NCBI RefSeq assembly: GCF_028583725.1 | Contig: NZ_CP110680.1 | Coordinates: 2,356,001-2,420,000 of the forward strand | Direction: 5' to 3' | DNA: 64,000 bases | Source of the DNA: Cellulomonas fimi | Lineage (GTDB): Bacteria; Actinomycetota; Actinomycetes; Actinomycetales; Cellulomonadaceae | Shown: positions 53,126 through 64,000 of the stretch, piece by piece | Position numbering within the stretch: the first letter of the stretch is position 1 | Layout of the letters: each line of letters opens with the position of its first letter | Position numbers and translations under genes: made by a program | The notes under the pieces: model-generated | What the model was told of the DNA's origin: nothing | Databases searched by the model: none | Seen by the model: the letters and a program-made list of their open reading frames with translations, nothing else

Positions 53126-54592
53126 TCAGGGGCGCAGCGCCACGGTGCTGGCCGTGACCGGTGAGGGCAGCTCGGTGCCGCCCGACAGATAGGTGTCCAC
53201 GGCGGCCGCGGCAGCACGGCCCTCGGCGATCGCCCAGACGACGAGCGACTGCCCGCGACCGGCGTCGCCGGCCACGAACACGCCGGGCACCGTCGTGGAG
53301 AAGTCGTCCGACCGGGTGACGAGGCCGCGCGCGGTGAGCTGGACGCCCAGCTGCTCCGTGAGCGGCGCGGTCTCCGGCCCGGTGAAGCCCATCGCGACGA
53401 GCACGAGCTCGGCCGGGATCTCCCGCTCGGTGCCGGGCGTCGGGACGCGACGACCGTCGGGCAGGTACTCGGTGGTCGCGAGGCGCAGCCGCGCCACGGC
53501 GCCGTCCTCGCCCGGGAGGAACTCGACGGTCGACGCGAGGTACGCGCGCTCGCCGCCCTCCTCGTGCGACGACGACACCTCGAAGAGGATCGGGTCGGTC
53601 GGCCACGGCTGGTGCGCGGGGCGCTCCTCGGGCGGGCGCTTGCCGATCGCGAGCGTCGTGACGGACGCCGCGCCCTGGCGCAGCGCGGTGCCGAGGCAGT
53701 CCGAGCCGGTGTCGCCGCCGCCGATGATGACGACGTGCTTGCCGGTCGCGGTGATCTGGTCGGGCACCTCGCGGCCGGCCGCGACGGCGTTGGCCTGGTG
53801 CAGGAAGTCCATCGCGACGTGCACGCCGCCGAGCTCCTTGCCCGGCACCTGCAGCTCGCGCGGGACGGTCGCGCCGGTCGCGATGACGATCGCGTCGTAG
53901 CGGGCCTGCAGCTGCTCCCACGTGATGTCGCGGCCGATCTCGACGCCCGGGCGGAACCGCGTGCCCTCGGCCTCCATCTGCGCCAGGCGGCGGTCGATGT
54001 GGACCTTCTCGAGCTTGAAGTCCGGCACGCCGTAGCGGAGCAGACCGCCGATCGCGTCGTCCCGCTCGTACACGGCGACCGTGTGGCCGGCACGCGTGAG
54101 CTGCTGCGCGGCCGCGAGCCCGGCGGGGCCCGAGCCGACGACCGCGACCGTGTGCCCCGTGAGGCGCTGCGGCACCTGCGGCGTGACGTACCCGCGCTCG
54201 AACGCCTCGTCGATGATCGAGACCTCGACGTTCTTGATCGTCACCGGCGGCTGGTTGATGCCGAGCACGCAGCTCGACTCGCACGGCGCCGGGCAGATCC
54301 GCCCGGTGAACTCCGGGAAGTTGTTCGTCGCGTGCAGGCGGTCGATCGCGTCCGACCACTGCCCGCGCCACACCAGGTCGTTCCACTCGGGGATGAGGTT
54401 CCCGAGCGGGCAGCCGTTGTGGCAGAACGGGATGCCGCAGTCCATGCAGCGGCCCGCCTGCTCCTTGAGGTACGGCTGGCCGTCCTGCCGGTGGGCGTGG
54501 ACGTCCTTCCAGTCGCGCAGACGCACCTCGACCGGGCGGTTGGGCGGGAGCTCGCGCTCCCGCACCTTCAGGAAGCCGCGGGGGTCAGCCAC
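53126..54592 (-). CDS. gltD: Glutamate synthase [NADPH] small subunit
   Basis: 488 residues from GTG. The N-terminal Cys motifs for iron-sulfur binding are [16 protein letters not shown] and [12 protein letters not shown]. The FAD site is [17 protein letters not shown] and the NADPH site [15 protein letters not shown]. The C-terminal FAD motif is [19 protein letters not shown]. It passes electrons from NADPH to GltB. Its start overlaps the gltB stop by 8 bp, so the two are translationally coupled. Confidence 0.96.
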   Translation of the reverse strand: MADPRGFLKVRERELPPNRPVEVRLRDWKDVHAHRQDGQPYLKEQAGRCMDCGIPFCHNGCPLGNLIPEWNDLVWRGQWSDAIDRLHATNNFPEFTGRICPAPCESSCVLGINQPPVTIKNVEVSIIDEAFERGYVTPQVPQRLTGHTVAVVGSGPAGLAAAQQLTRAGHTVAVYERDDAIGGLLRYGVPDFKLEKVHIDRRLAQMEAEGTRFRPGVEIGRDITWEQLQARYDAIVIATGATVPRELQVPGKELGGVHVAMDFLHQANAVAAGREVPDQITATGKHVVIIGGGDTGSDCLGTALRQGAASVTTLAIGKRPPEERPAHQPWPTDPILFEVSSSHEEGGERAYLASTVEFLPGEDGAVARLRLATTEYLPDGRRVPTPGTEREIPAELVLVAMGFTGPETAPLTEQLGVQLTARGLVTRSDDFSTTVPGVFVAGDAGRGQSLVVWAIAEGRAAAAAVDTYLSGGTELPSPVTASTVALRP

Positions 54593-57500
54593 GGGCCACC
54601 TCCAGGATCTGGTCCCACACGCCGGGCGCGGCGGGGTCGAGGCCGTCGGCCTCGGCCTGCGCGAGCGCACGACGGACGCGGGCGTACTCGGTGGGCAGGA
54701 GGCGCGTGAACCGCGCCCGGGTCGCCGTCGGGTCCTCGAGCAGCTGCGCGGCGACCGGCGAGCCGGTCTCCTCCAGGTGGGTGCGCAGCAGGCCCACGAC
54801 GAGCGCGGCGTCCTCGTCGTCGAGCGGGTCGAGCGACAGCTCGCCGGAGCGGACCGCCTCGAGGTTGACGAGCGGCACGTCGAGGTCGAGCACGTACGCC
54901 GTGCCGCCCGACATGCCGGCGCCGAGGTTGCGGCCGGTGCGGCCGAGGATCACCACGGTGCCGCCGGTCATGTACTCGAGGCCGTGGTCGCCCACGCCCT
55001 CGACGACGAGCGTCGCGCCCGAGTTGCGGACGCCGAACCGCTCGCCGACGCGGCCGCGCAGGAAGACCTGCCCGGACGTCGCGCCGTAGCCGATGACGTT
55101 GCCCGCGACCACGTCGTGCTGCGAGAGCACGGCGCTGCGGTCGGGGCGCACGACGATCCGGCCGCCCGACAGGCCCTTCGCGACGTAGTCGTTCGCGTCG
55201 CCGAACAGCCGCAGCGTGATGCCGCGCGGCAGGAACGCACCGAACGACTGGCCGGCCGAGCCGGTGACGGTCACGTCGATCGTGTCGTCGGGCAGGCCCG
55301 CGCCGCCGTACCGCTTGGTCACCTCGTGGCCGAGCATCGTGCCGACCGTGCGGTTGACGTTGCGGATCGGCAGCGCGATGCGCACGGGCTCCTGCCGCTC
55401 GAGCGCGTCCTGCGCGAGCGAGATGAGCTGGTTGTCGAGCGCGCGGTCGAGGCCGTGGTCCTGCGACGCCGAGTGGTGCAGCGTCGAGCCCGGCACCGGG
55501 TCCGGGACCGCGAGCACCGGCGTCAGGTCGAGGCCCTCGGCCTTCCAGTGGTCGATCGCGGCGCGCGTGTCGAGCAGCTCGACGTGGCCCACGGCCTCCT
55601 CGAGCGTGCGGAACCCGAGCTGCGCGAGGAGCTCACGGACCTCCTGCGCGATGAACTCGAAGAACGTGACGACGAACTCCGGCTTGCCGGTGAACCGCGA
55701 CCGCAGCTCGGGGTTCTGCGTCGCGACGCCGACCGGGCAGGTGTCCAGGTGGCAGACGCGCATCATGATGCAGCCCGACACGACGAGCGGCGCGGTCGCG
55801 AAACCGAACTCCTCGGCGCCGAGCAGCGCGCCGACCACGACGTCGCGACCGGTCTTGAGCTGGCCGTCGACCTGCACCACGACACGGTCGCGCAGGTTGT
55901 TGAGCACGAGCGTCTGCTGCGTCTCGGCGAGCCCGATCTCCCACGGGGTGCCCGCGTGCTTGAGCGACGTCAGCGGGCTCGCGCCCGTGCCGCCGTCGTG
56001 GCCCGAGATGAGCACGACGTCGGAGTGCGCCTTGGCCACGCCCGCGGCGATCGTGCCCACGCCGAACTCGGAGACGAGCTTGGTGTGGATCCGCGCCGAC
56101 GGGTTCGCGTTCTTCGCGTCGTGGATGAGCTGCGCGAGGTCCTCGATCGAGTAGATGTCGTGGTGCGGCGGCGGCGAGATGAGACCGACGCCCGGCGTCG
56201 AGTGCCGCGTCTTGGCGACCCACGGGTACACCTTGTGACCGGGCAGCTGACCGCCCTCGCCGGGCTTGGCGCCCTGGGCGAGCTTGATCTGGATGTCGTC
56301 GGCGTGCGTGAGGTACTCGCTGGTCACGCCGAACCGGCCCGACGCGATCTGCTTGATCGCCGAGCGCCGCTCGGGGTCGTACAGCCGCTCGGGGTCCTCG
56401 CCGCCCTCCCCCGTGTTCGACTTGCCGCCGAGGCGGTTCATCGCGATCGCGAGCGTCTCGTGCGCCTCGGCGGAGATCGACCCGTACGACATGGCGCCGG
56501 TGTTGAACCGCTTGACGATCTCGCTGACCGGCTCGACCTCGTCGACCGGGATCGGCTCGCGCACGCCGTCCTTGAACGCGAGCAGGCCGCGCAGCGTCAT
56601 CAGGCGCGACGACTGCTCGTCGACCCGGTGCGTGTACTCGCGGAACACGTCCATCTGGCGCGTGCGCGTCGAGTGCTGCAGGCGGAACACCGTCTCGGGG
56701 TCGAACAGGTGGTCCTCGCCGTCGCGACGCCACTGGTACTCGCCGCCCACCGCGAGCCGCTGGTGCGGCTGCCGGTTGCCCGACGCGGGGTACGCGTCCT
56801 CGTGCCGCGCCGCGACCTCGGCCGCGATCACGTCGAGGCCGATGCCGCCCAGCCGGCTCGTGGTGCCCGTGAAGTACCGGTCGACGAGCGGCTGCGACAG
56901 GCCGATCGCCTCGAACACCTGGGCACCGCGGTACGACGCGATCGTCGAGATGCCCATCTTCGACATGACCTTGAGGACGCCCTTGCCGAGCGCCTTGATG
57001 AGGTTCGCGACCGCCTTCTCGGGCGAGACGCCCGGCAGGTAGCCGTTGCGCGCGAGGTCCTCGACCGACTCCATGGCGAGGTACGGGTTGACGGCGGCCG
57101 CGCCGTAGCCGATGAGCAGCGCGACGTGGTGGACCTCGCGGACGTCGCCGGCCTCGACGACGAGCGAGATCTGCGTGCGGGTGTGCCGGCGCAGCGTGTG
57201 GTGGTGCACCGCGGACAGCAGCAGCAGCGACGGGATCGGCGCGAGCTCGGCGTCCGAGTTGCGGTCCGACAGCACGAGGAAGCTCACGCCGTCGGCGACC
57301 GCGCGGTCGACCTCGGCGAAGATCTCCTCGAGGCGCGCCTCGAGGGCCGCTCCCCCGCCGGCCGCCCGGTACAGGCCCCGGATCGTCGTCGCGCGGAAGC
57401 CGAGCGACGGCTCCTTCTGGACGTGCACGATCTTCGCGAGCTGGTCGTTGTCGAGCACGGGGAAGGGCAGGACGAGCTTGCGCGCGTGCCCCGGGCCGTC

Positions 57501-59156
57501 CTCCAGCAGGTTCGGCTCCGGGCCGATCGCCCCGCCGATCGCGGTCACGAGCTCCTCGCGGATCGCGTCGAGCGGCGGGTTCGTCACCTGCGCGAACATC
57601 TGCGTGAAGTAGTCGAACAGCATGCGCGGCCGGTTCGACAGCACCGCGACGGGTGTGTCGGAGCCCATGGCGCCCAGCGGCTCCGCACCCGTCGCCGCCA
57701 TGGGCGAGAGGAGGACCTTGAGCTCCTCCTCGGTGTAGCCGAACGTGCGCTGACGGCGGCGGACCGACGCGGCCGAGTGCGCGACGTGCTCGCGCTCGGG
57801 CAGCTGCTGGAGGTAGACGGAGTGGTCGCGGACCCACTCGGCGTACGGTCGCTGCGCCGCGAGCTGCGCCTTGATCTCGTCGTCCTCGACGATCCGGCCC
57901 TTGCCGGTGTCGACGAGGAACATGCGGCCCGGCTCGAGGCGGCCCTTCGCGACGACCGTCGCCGGGTCGAGGTCGAGCACGCCGGCCTCCGACGCGCACA
58001 CGACCAGGCCGTCCTCCGTGACCCAGTACCGGCCGGGGCGCAGGCCGTTGCGGTCCTGCACCGAGCCGATGAGCGTGCCGTCGGTGAACGTCATCGCCGC
58101 GGGGCCGTCCCACGGCTCCATGAGCGTCGAGTGGTACTCGTAGAACGCGCGGCGCGCGGGGTCCATCTGCGCGTGGTTCTCCCACGCCTCCGGGATCATC
58201 ATCATGACCGCGTGCGGCAGCGACCGGCCGGACAGGTGCAGCAGCTCGAGCACCTCGTCGAAGCTGCCCGAGTCCGACCCGCCGGGGGTGCAGACGGGCA
58301 GCAGCGGCGCGAGGTCGCCGAGCGCCTCGCTCGCGAGCGTGCCCTCGCGGGCGGCCATCCAGTTGCGGTTGCCGCGCACCGTGTTGATCTCGCCGTTGTG
58401 CGCGATCAGCCGGAACGGCTGCGCGAGCGGCCAGGACGGGAAGGTGTTGGTCGAGAACCGCGAGTGCACGAGCGCGATCTCGGTCGCGTAACGCGGGTCG
58501 GACAGGTCGGCGAAGAACGGCTCGAGCTGACCGGTCGTGAGCATGCCCTTGTAGGCGAGCGTGCGCGCCGACAGCGACGCGAAGTACAGGCCGAGCTCGC
58601 GCTCGGCGCGCTTGCGCAGGCGGTACGCGCGCCGGTCGAGGTCGATCCCCGCGAGCTCGCGCGACGGGTCGGCCACGACGAGCTGGCGGAACACCGGCAT
58701 CGACGCGCGCGCCGTGGGGCCGACCAGGTCGGCCGTGACGACGACGTCGCGCCAGGCGAGCACGTCGAGCTTCTCCTCGGCGGCGATGGCCTCGACCGCG
58801 GCGACGACCGTGCGCTGCTCGGTCTCCTCGACCGGCAGGAAGGCCATGCCGATCGCGTAGAACCCGGCGGGCGGGAGCTCGGCGTCGACGACGTCGCGCA
58901 GGAACGCGTCGGGGATCTGGGTGAGGATGCCTGCACCGTCACCGCTGTCCTCCTCGGCGCCGACGGCACCGCGGTGGTCGAGGTTGAGCAGCGCCGTCAG
59001 GCCGGCGTCGACGATGTCGCGACCGGGGGTGCCACGCAGGGTGGCGACGAAGGCGAAGCCGCAGGCGTCGTGCTCGGCGGCCGGGTCGTACAGACCCTGC
59101 TGCGCCGCGCCCGACCGCGTGACGAGCGCATCAGGGCTCACGTGCGACGTCGACAT
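54585..59156 (-). CDS. gltB: Glutamate synthase [NADPH] large subunit
   Basis: 1523 residues. After a short propeptide of about 32 residues, Cys in [11 protein letters not shown] is the N-terminal nucleophile of the class II amidotransferase. The FMN/TIM-barrel region has [22 protein letters not shown] and [19 protein letters not shown]. The 3Fe-4S Cys cluster is [15 protein letters not shown]. The C-terminal beta-helix ([21 protein letters not shown]) is complete. It makes two glutamates from glutamine and 2-oxoglutarate. ATG at 59156 (MSTSHV) is chosen because the longer reading adds 31 Pro/Arg-rich residues. No GlnR box is obvious upstream. Confidence 0.96.
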   Translation of the reverse strand: MSTSHVSPDALVTRSGAAQQGLYDPAAEHDACGFAFVATLRGTPGRDIVDAGLTALLNLDHRGAVGAEEDSGDGAGILTQIPDAFLRDVVDAELPPAGFYAIGMAFLPVEETEQRTVVAAVEAIAAEEKLDVLAWRDVVVTADLVGPTARASMPVFRQLVVADPSRELAGIDLDRRAYRLRKRAERELGLYFASLSARTLAYKGMLTTGQLEPFFADLSDPRYATEIALVHSRFSTNTFPSWPLAQPFRLIAHNGEINTVRGNRNWMAAREGTLASEALGDLAPLLPVCTPGGSDSGSFDEVLELLHLSGRSLPHAVMMMIPEAWENHAQMDPARRAFYEYHSTLMEPWDGPAAMTFTDGTLIGSVQDRNGLRPGRYWVTEDGLVVCASEAGVLDLDPATVVAKGRLEPGRMFLVDTGKGRIVEDDEIKAQLAAQRPYAEWVRDHSVYLQQLPEREHVAHSAASVRRRQRTFGYTEEELKVLLSPMAATGAEPLGAMGSDTPVAVLSNRPRMLFDYFTQMFAQVTNPPLDAIREELVTAIGGAIGPEPNLLEDGPGHARKLVLPFPVLDNDQLAKIVHVQKEPSLGFRATTIRGLYRAAGGGAALEARLEEIFAEVDRAVADGVSFLVLSDRNSDAELAPIPSLLLLSAVHHHTLRRHTRTQISLVVEAGDVREVHHVALLIGYGAAAVNPYLAMESVEDLARNGYLPGVSPEKAVANLIKALGKGVLKVMSKMGISTIASYRGAQVFEAIGLSQPLVDRYFTGTTSRLGGIGLDVIAAEVAARHEDAYPASGNRQPHQRLAVGGEYQWRRDGEDHLFDPETVFRLQHSTRTRQMDVFREYTHRVDEQSSRLMTLRGLLAFKDGVREPIPVDEVEPVSEIVKRFNTGAMSYGSISAEAHETLAIAMNRLGGKSNTGEGGEDPERLYDPERRSAIKQIASGRFGVTSEYLTHADDIQIKLAQGAKPGEGGQLPGHKVYPWVAKTRHSTPGVGLISPPPHHDIYSIEDLAQLIHDAKNANPSARIHTKLVSEFGVGTIAAGVAKAHSDVVLISGHDGGTGASPLTSLKHAGTPWEIGLAETQQTLVLNNLRDRVVVQVDGQLKTGRDVVVGALLGAEEFGFATAPLVVSGCIMMRVCHLDTCPVGVATQNPELRSRFTGKPEFVVTFFEFIAQEVRELLAQLGFRTLEEAVGHVELLDTRAAIDHWKAEGLDLTPVLAVPDPVPGSTLHHSASQDHGLDRALDNQLISLAQDALERQEPVRIALPIRNVNRTVGTMLGHEVTKRYGGAGLPDDTIDVTVTGSAGQSFGAFLPRGITLRLFGDANDYVAKGLSGGRIVVRPDRSAVLSQHDVVAGNVIGYGATSGQVFLRGRVGERFGVRNSGATLVVEGVGDHGLEYMTGGTVVILGRTGRNLGAGMSGGTAYVLDLDVPLVNLEAVRSGELSLDPLDDEDAALVVGLLRTHLEETGSPVAAQLLEDPTATRARFTRLLPTEYARVRRALAQAEADGLDPAAPGVWDQILEVARG

Positions 59157-59298
59157 CTGCACCGTCCTCACGATCCCCGGGGGCCGGGGTTTGACGAACA
59201 TGGGGGGAACGCGGGACGTCGTCGGCCCAGACGTGGGGTGACGATACAACCCGGAAACATTGCGAGCCGCATCGCCACTTTGTGAGGTGGGTCACACC

Positions 59299-59319
59299 CC
59301 GCTCGCGGTCAGCGAGCGG
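59299..59319 (-). terminator. Hairpin at the end of lgt
   Basis: CCGCTCGC and GCGAGCGG form an 8-bp stem with a 5-nt loop that contains the lgt stop codon. It may end the trp-lgt transcript ahead of gltB. There is no T-run, so this is tentative. Confidence 0.35.
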
Positions 59320-60190
59320 CCTCGGACGTGCTCTCCTCGTCGTCCTGCGCGGTCGGGGGTGCCAGCAGGAGGGTCGTGTCGCGCCCTGGATGACGGCGCC
59401 CGACCATCACGAACGCTACCAGCGCGCCGAGGCCCACGATGATGGACGTCCAGACGTTGACCCGGAGCCCCAGGATCGTGCTCGCCGGGTCGATCCGCAC
59501 GAGCTCGATCCACAGGCGCCCGGTCGTGTAGATCACGACGTAGAGCCAGAACACGCGGCCGTGCCCGAGCTTGAACCGGCGGTCGGCCCAGATCAGCACC
59601 GCGGCACCCGCGAGGTTCCAGAGCATCTCGTACAGGAACGTGGGGTGGAACAGCGTGCCCGAGTCGAACCCGGCCGGCAGGTGCGCGTCGTCGATCTGCA
59701 GTCCCCACGGCAGCGTCGTCGGACCGCCGAACAGCTCCTGGTTGAACCAGTTGCCGAGCCGGCCGATCGCCTGCGCGACGAGCAGCCCGGGCGCGAGCGC
59801 GTCGGCGAACGGCGCGAGCCGCACGCCCTGACGGCGGCAGCCGATCCACGCACCGACCGCGCCGAACGCGACCGCGCCCCAGATGCCGAGCCCGCCCTCC
59901 CAGATGAACAGCGCGCGGACCGGGTCGCCGCCCTCGCCGAAGTACGCCTGCGGCGACGTGATGACGTGGTAGATGCGCCCGCCGACGATGCCGAACGGCA
60001 CCGCCCAGAACGAGATCTCCAGCACCGTGTCGGGGTCACCGCCGCGCTCGGCCCAGCGCCGCCGCGTGAGCCACAGCGCCGCGACGATGCCCAGCAGGAT
60101 CGCGATCGCGTACGCGCGCACCGGGAAGGGCCCGAGGTGCCAGACGCCCTGCGACGGGCTCGGGATCGACGCGAGCACGGCGGCGCTCAC
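59309..60190 (-). CDS. lgt: Prolipoprotein diacylglyceryl transferase
   Basis: 293 residues with seven hydrophobic helices. Family motifs: WHLGPFPVRAYAIAILLGI at the N-terminus, GGRIYHVITS, the Lgt signature AIGRLGNWFNQELFGGPT and HPTFLYEMLWNL. The C-terminus is a polar cytoplasmic tail rich in Asp/Glu. It moves diacylglycerol from phosphatidylglycerol to the lipobox Cys of lipoproteins such as LivK. The GTG start overlaps the trpA stop (GTGA). Confidence 0.96.
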   Translation of the reverse strand: MSAAVLASIPSPSQGVWHLGPFPVRAYAIAILLGIVAALWLTRRRWAERGGDPDTVLEISFWAVPFGIVGGRIYHVITSPQAYFGEGGDPVRALFIWEGGLGIWGAVAFGAVGAWIGCRRQGVRLAPFADALAPGLLVAQAIGRLGNWFNQELFGGPTTLPWGLQIDDAHLPAGFDSGTLFHPTFLYEMLWNLAGAAVLIWADRRFKLGHGRVFWLYVVIYTTGRLWIELVRIDPASTILGLRVNVWTSIIVGLGALVAFVMVGRRHPGRDTTLLLAPPTAQDDEESTSEAAR

Positions 60191-61041
60191 CGGTCGCCCC
60201 GCACCGCCGAGCGGACGCCGTCGGCGAGGTCCGCCGTGACGCGCGCCAGCGCGTCGATGCCGCCCGCGACGTCGCCCGACTCGTGCGCGTCGAGGAGCGG
60301 CCGGACGAAGGCCGACCCGACGATGACGCCGTCGGCGTAGCCGGCGACCTCGGCCGCCTGCTCGCGCCGCGACACCCCGAGACCCACGCACACGCGCTGC
60401 GCACCGGCCGCGCGGGTGTCCGCCACGAGCTGCTCGGCACGCGAGCCGACCGTCGCCCGCTCCCCCGTCACGCCCATGGTCGACGCCGCGTACACGAACC
60501 CGCGCGACGCGGCGCTCGTCGAGGCGAGGCGCTCCGGCGTGGAGCTCGGCGCGACGAGGAACACGCGGTCCAGGCCGTGCACGTCCGAGGCGAGGATCCA
60601 GTCGTCGGCCTCGTCCGGGATGAGGTCCGGCGTGATGAGGCCCGCGCCACCCGCGGCCGCCAGGTCACGCGCGAACGCCTCGACGCCGTAGCGCAGGACG
60701 AGGTTCCAGTACGACATGACCAGCACCGGCGCACCGCGACCCGCGACCTGCTCGACCGCCGTGAGCGTGTCGCGCACGCGCGTGCCGCCCGCGAGCGCCA
60801 CGTCGACCGCGCGCTGGATCACCGGGCCGTCCATGACGGGGTCGGTGTACGGGACGCCGAGCTCGACGACGTCGACGCCCGCGTCGACCATCGCGCGCAC
60901 GGCGTCGACCGAGCCCGGCAGCGTCGGGAAGCCGACGGGCAGGTAGCCGACCAGGGCCGCGCGTCCCCGCGCCTCGCCGTCACCCGCGCGCAGGGCGTCG
61001 AGACGCTCCCCCGTGGCCGACCGGACGTCCACCGTGCTCAC
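60187..61041 (-). CDS. trpA: Tryptophan synthase alpha subunit
   Basis: 284 residues. LVGYLPVGFPTL at the start; catalytic Glu in VDVVELGVPYTDPVMDGP and Asp in GLITPDLIPDEADDW; phosphate-binding VGLGVSRREQAAEVAGYADGVIVGSAFV. It cleaves indole-3-glycerol phosphate to indole and glyceraldehyde 3-phosphate. It starts with GTG 67 bp after trpB and is coupled to lgt. Confidence 0.96.
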   Translation of the reverse strand: MSTVDVRSATGERLDALRAGDGEARGRAALVGYLPVGFPTLPGSVDAVRAMVDAGVDVVELGVPYTDPVMDGPVIQRAVDVALAGGTRVRDTLTAVEQVAGRGAPVLVMSYWNLVLRYGVEAFARDLAAAGGAGLITPDLIPDEADDWILASDVHGLDRVFLVAPSSTPERLASTSAASRGFVYAASTMGVTGERATVGSRAEQLVADTRAAGAQRVCVGLGVSRREQAAEVAGYADGVIVGSAFVRPLLDAHESGDVAGGIDALARVTADLADGVRSAVRGDR

Positions 61042-61108
61042 TGGCCCTCCTCGTCACTCGACCCGCGGCCGCGCCGCGTCGTCGTCGCCCCGCCGCGCGG
61101 CGGCAGGG

Positions 61109-62425
61109 TCACAGCTGCTCGTTCTCGTCGGCCAGCACGACCGGCTCGTCCTCGAGGAGCCCGAACCACGCGGCCGCGGTCGCGACGTCCTTGTCCCCGC
61201 GACCCGACAGGTTGACGAGCAGCACCGGGTCGTGGCCGTCGTCCCCGCGCCACGACGCGGCCTCGCGGCCGAGCTGGATCGCGCCCGCGAGGGCGTGCGC
61301 GGACTCGATCGCGGGGATGATCCCCTCGGTCCGGCACAGCAGGCGGAACGCCTCCATCGCCTCGTCGTCGGTCACGGGCCGGTACTGCGCGCGGCCGATG
61401 TCGTGGAGCCACGCGTGCTCGGGACCGACGCTCGGGTAGTCCAGGCCCGCCGACACCGAGTGGCTGGGCAGCGTCTGCCCGTCCTCGTCCTGCAGGAGGT
61501 ACGACTTCGCGCCGTGCAGGACGCCCGGCAGGCCGCCCGAGAACCGCGCCGCGTGCCGACCCGACGAGATGCCCGCACCGCCGGCCTCGAAGCCGAACAG
61601 CCGGACGTCGGCGTCGTCGAGGAAGGCGTTGAAGATGCCCATCGCGTTCGACCCGCCGCCGACGCACGCCGCGACCGCGTCGGGCAGGCGGCCGATCTCC
61701 TCGAGGAGCTGGGCGCGGGCCTCCTCGCCGATGATCTTGTGGAAGTCGCGGACCATCTCGGGGAACGGGTGCGGTCCCGTCACCGTGCCGAGCAGGTAGT
61801 GCGTCGACTCGACGTTGGCGACCCAGTCGCGCAGCGCCTCGTTGATCGCGTCCTTGAGCGTGCGCGACCCGATCGTCACGGGCACGACCGTCGCGCCGAG
61901 GAGCTGCATGCGCGCGACGTTGAGCGCCTGGCGCTGCGTGTCCTCCTCGCCCATGTAGACGACGCACTCGAGGTCGAGCAACGCCGCCGCGGTCGCGGTC
62001 GCGACGCCGTGCTGGCCCGCGCCCGTCTCGGCGATGACGCGCGTCTTGCCCATGCGCTTCACGAGCAGCGCCTGGCCGAGCACGTTGTTGATCTTGTGCG
62101 AGCCCGTGTGGTTGAGGTCCTCGCGCTTGAGGAAGACGCGGACGCCGTCGGCGACGTGCCGCGCGAACCGCGGGACCTCCGTCAGCGGGCTGGGACGCCC
62201 CGTGTAGGTGCGGTGCAGGCGCGCAAGCTCGCGGCCGAACGCCGGGTCGGTGAGCGCCTTGTGGTACTCGGTGTCGAGCTCGTCGAGCGCCGCGATCAGC
62301 GCCTCGGGCACGTACCGCCCGCCGAAGTCCCCGAAGTACGGCCCGGCGTGCGTCGCGAGCGGTCCGCCCGCGGTGTCGACCTGCAGCGGGGTCTGCGTCG
62401 GACCGGCTCCGCGTCGTGCGGTCAC
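61109..62425 (-). CDS. trpB: Tryptophan synthase beta subunit
   Basis: 438 residues. The PLP lysine is in [19 protein letters not shown] and the serine site in [17 protein letters not shown]. The phosphate-binding [13 protein letters not shown] and C-terminal LSGRGDKD are also present. It joins indole and serine to make tryptophan. The GTG start overlaps the trpC stop by 4 bp. The first 25 residues are a short polar extension ahead of the conserved [15 protein letters not shown]. Confidence 0.97.
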   Translation of the reverse strand: MTARRGAGPTQTPLQVDTAGGPLATHAGPYFGDFGGRYVPEALIAALDELDTEYHKALTDPAFGRELARLHRTYTGRPSPLTEVPRFARHVADGVRVFLKREDLNHTGSHKINNVLGQALLVKRMGKTRVIAETGAGQHGVATATAAALLDLECVVYMGEEDTQRQALNVARMQLLGATVVPVTIGSRTLKDAINEALRDWVANVESTHYLLGTVTGPHPFPEMVRDFHKIIGEEARAQLLEEIGRLPDAVAACVGGGSNAMGIFNAFLDDADVRLFGFEAGGAGISSGRHAARFSGGLPGVLHGAKSYLLQDEDGQTLPSHSVSAGLDYPSVGPEHAWLHDIGRAQYRPVTDDEAMEAFRLLCRTEGIIPAIESAHALAGAIQLGREAASWRGDDGHDPVLLVNLSGRGDKDVATAAAWFGLLEDEPVVLADENEQL

Positions 62426-63234
62426 TGGCGCACCGCCCGCAGGGACGGGTGCGACCCGGCGGCCACGAGGTCCGCGACGGACTGGCGGGGCGCGTCGTCG
62501 GTCACGAGCGCCTCGCCGACCAGCACCGTGTCCGCACCGGCGCGTGCGTAGTCCATGACGTCGTGCGGCCCGCGCACGCCCGACTCGGCGATCTTGACGA
62601 CGTCGGACGGGATCGACGGGGCGACCCGGGAGAACGTCGTGCGGTCCACGTCGAGGGTCTTGAGGTTGCGCGCGTTGACGCCGATGACGCGGGCACCGGC
62701 ATCCACCGCGCGGGCCACCTCCTCGGTGTCGTGCACCTCGACCAGGGCCGTCATGCCGAGCGAGTGCACGCGGTCGACGAGCGACTCGAGCACGGTCTGC
62801 TCGAGCGCCGCGACGATCAGCAGCACGAGGTCGGCGCCGTGCGCGCGCGCCTCCCAGACCTGGTACGGGCTGACGACGAAGTCCTTGCGCAGCACCGGGA
62901 TGTCGACGCGCGCGCGCACCGCGTCCAGGTCCGCGAGCGACCCGTTGAACCGCCGCTGCTCGGTGAGCACGGAGATCGCGGTCGCGCCGCCCTTCTCGTA
63001 CTCCGTCGCGAGCGCCGCGGGGTCGGTGATGGTCGCGAGCGCGCCCTTGCTCGGGCTCGACCGCTTGACCTCGGCGATGACCGTCACGGCGTCCTCGACG
63101 CGCAGGCGCCCGAGGCACTCGATCGCCGACGGCCGCTTCGCCGCGAGCTCCTTGACGGCGGCGAGCGGCGTCGCCGCCTCCCGGACAGCAAGGTCCTCCC
63201 TGACGCCTGCGACGATGTCGTCGAGCACGGTCAT
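62422..63234 (-). CDS. trpC: Indole-3-glycerol phosphate synthase
   Basis: 270 residues. Catalytic residues in [39 protein letters not shown] and [15 protein letters not shown] are present, as is the phosphate site [11 protein letters not shown]. It forms indole-3-glycerol phosphate, the substrate of TrpA. It is the first gene of a trpC-trpB-trpA-lgt unit. ATG at 63234; no attenuator or leader peptide is evident in the 150 bp before it. Confidence 0.96.
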   Translation of the reverse strand: MTVLDDIVAGVREDLAVREAATPLAAVKELAAKRPSAIECLGRLRVEDAVTVIAEVKRSSPSKGALATITDPAALATEYEKGGATAISVLTEQRRFNGSLADLDAVRARVDIPVLRKDFVVSPYQVWEARAHGADLVLLIVAALEQTVLESLVDRVHSLGMTALVEVHDTEEVARAVDAGARVIGVNARNLKTLDVDRTTFSRVAPSIPSDVVKIAESGVRGPHDVMDYARAGADTVLVGEALVTDDAPRQSVADLVAAGSHPSLRAVRQ

Positions 63235-63384
63235 CGAAGCCTCACCCCTTCCCCCGGTCGGCCCAGTCCGCTCGCGCCGTGGTGACGGGCGGGTCTGACC
63301 TGGCCATGGTACGGGGACCGTCGGGTGACCCCGACCACAGGCCGCAGGGTGGACCGGGCGGCGCGGTGGCGGGGTCGCACGGGG

Positions 63385-63912
63385 TCAGGTCGACGGGGTC
63401 GTCGCGACCATCGCGACCGCGAAGACGATCCAGACGAGGTAGACGAGCAGGCCCACGGCCGACAGGGCCGTGCCGATCCACCCGAGCACGACGCCCGCGG
63501 TGGCCATCCCGGGGTTGTCCGCCTCGCCGACCGCGGCGGCCTTCTTGGCGTTGTTGCCGACGATGATCGCGGGGATGCCCGTGAGGAACCCGCACGAGAC
63601 GAGCGACAGGATGCCGAGGACGAGGGCCCAGACGGCGTAGCTGTTCTTCGGGTACCCGTACCCGTACCCGTACGCGGGCGCGTACCCGCCCGGGGCCGGG
63701 TACTGCGGGGCGCCGTAGGCCGGCGCCGGCGGGTAGGCGGGGCCGGACCCGTACGGGCTCACGGCCCCGGGCGGCACCGACGCCGGGGGCTCCGCCGGAC
63801 CGTACCCCGGAGCCGCCGGGCCCGGTCCCGCGGCGCCGGGGGCGCCGCCCGTCTCGGGCTTGCGCCAGGGGTCGCCGCCGGACGCGGACGGCTGGGGGTC
63901 GGTGCTGCTCAT
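63385..63912 (-). CDS. DUF4190-type membrane protein with Pro/Gly/Tyr-rich N-terminus
   Basis: 175 residues. The first 85 are a disordered Pro/Gly/Ala/Tyr-rich tail ending in a short tandem GYGYGYGYP. The last 90 carry two membrane spans (YAVWALVLGILSLVSCGFLTGIPAIIVG and ATAGVVLGWIGTALSAVGLLVYLVWI), the DUF4190 layout. Function unknown. It lies upstream of trpC on the same strand, where small membrane proteins are common in actinobacterial trp clusters. Confidence 0.82.
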   Translation of the reverse strand: MSSTDPQPSASGGDPWRKPETGGAPGAAGPGPAAPGYGPAEPPASVPPGAVSPYGSGPAYPPAPAYGAPQYPAPGGYAPAYGYGYGYPKNSYAVWALVLGILSLVSCGFLTGIPAIIVGNNAKKAAAVGEADNPGMATAGVVLGWIGTALSAVGLLVYLVWIVFAVAMVATTPST

Positions 63913-63964
63913 CGTCGGGCTCTCCGGGTGGGGTGGCCGCGCGCACGGGGTGCGGCGGGGGGCG

Positions 63965-64000
63965 TCAGGGGGCGAGGAACGGCGCGAACGGCGGGAGGTT
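63965..64000 (-). CDS. C-terminal end of a gene continuing beyond the window
   Basis: Reading the minus strand in from the right edge, eleven codons (NLPPFAPFLAP) run to a TGA at 63965-63967, 52 bp before the next gene's ATG. The position in a trp cluster makes the tail of another small membrane protein plausible, but the fragment is too short to assign. Confidence 0.35.
   Translation of the reverse strand, partial: NLPPFAPFLAP

Noticed and set aside
54081..59285. Very long open frame on the plus strand opposite gltB/gltD
   Set aside because: It is the antisense shadow of two well-supported genes. Its translation is Arg/Asp/Val-rich without domains, an effect of very high third-position GC.
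63640..63700. Short direct repeats of GTACCC type
   Set aside because: They encode the in-frame GYGYGYGYP stretch of the DUF4190-type protein.

Overview
The window is a very GC-rich, densely coded actinobacterial chromosome segment. Many genes start with GTG, and many neighbours overlap by 4 bp (GTGA or ATGA). A secreted protein with a family 2 cellulose-binding module on a Pro-Thr linker, a sucrose phosphorylase, the glt/trp/lgt order and the PdtaR-type ANTAR regulator together suggest Cellulomonas or a close relative; this is an inference. I see no insertion sequence, prophage, integrase or CRISPR array, one tRNA gene, and no gene-free stretch over 300 bases.

Layout. 0-7.5 kb: branched-chain amino-acid ABC transporter livH(partial)-livM-livG-livF on the plus strand. 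Its binding protein livK lies on the minus strand beyond a cellulose-binding metallopeptidase-like protein, a nucleotidyltransferase-like protein and an exo/endonuclease/phosphatase-family protein. 7.6-12 kb: the ANTAR regulator pdtaR, an unusual tRNA with a leucine (CAA) anticodon, an orphan protein with a contractile-injection-system cargo-type N-terminus, and a CPA2 antiporter. 12-23.8 kb: aromatic catabolism. It holds phenylalanine hydroxylase, an FAD monooxygenase, and a divergent operon with a ThDP decarboxylase, an FAH-RraA fusion, a GntR regulator, and HpaE, HpaD, HpaH and HpaI of the homoprotocatechuate meta-cleavage route.

23.9-40 kb is the most interesting region. It has four head-to-head, mostly translationally coupled operons: (A, minus) a degenerate M23-like protein and a zinc-ribbon membrane protein with a discoidin-like domain; (B, plus) an NlpC/P60 protein with calcium-type repeats and two dynamin-like GTPases; (C, minus) MoxR ATPase, DUF58 protein, a transglutaminase-like membrane protein lacking catalytic Cys and His, and a propeller/Ig-like membrane protein; (D, plus) an Ig/FN3 membrane protein and a membrane-anchored Hsp70. 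I infer one envelope or membrane-remodelling system whose function I cannot name.

40-51.5 kb: sucrose phosphorylase, universal stress protein, DUF1876, TerD-vWA (TerF-like) protein, GNAT, DUF808, alpha/beta hydrolase, a stand-alone caspase-like protease divergent from a secreted HAF-repeat protein, and ribonuclease Z. 51.6-64 kb: core metabolism on the minus strand, namely pyk, gltD, gltB, lgt, trpA, trpB, trpC and a DUF4190-type membrane protein, with the tail of a further gene at the edge.
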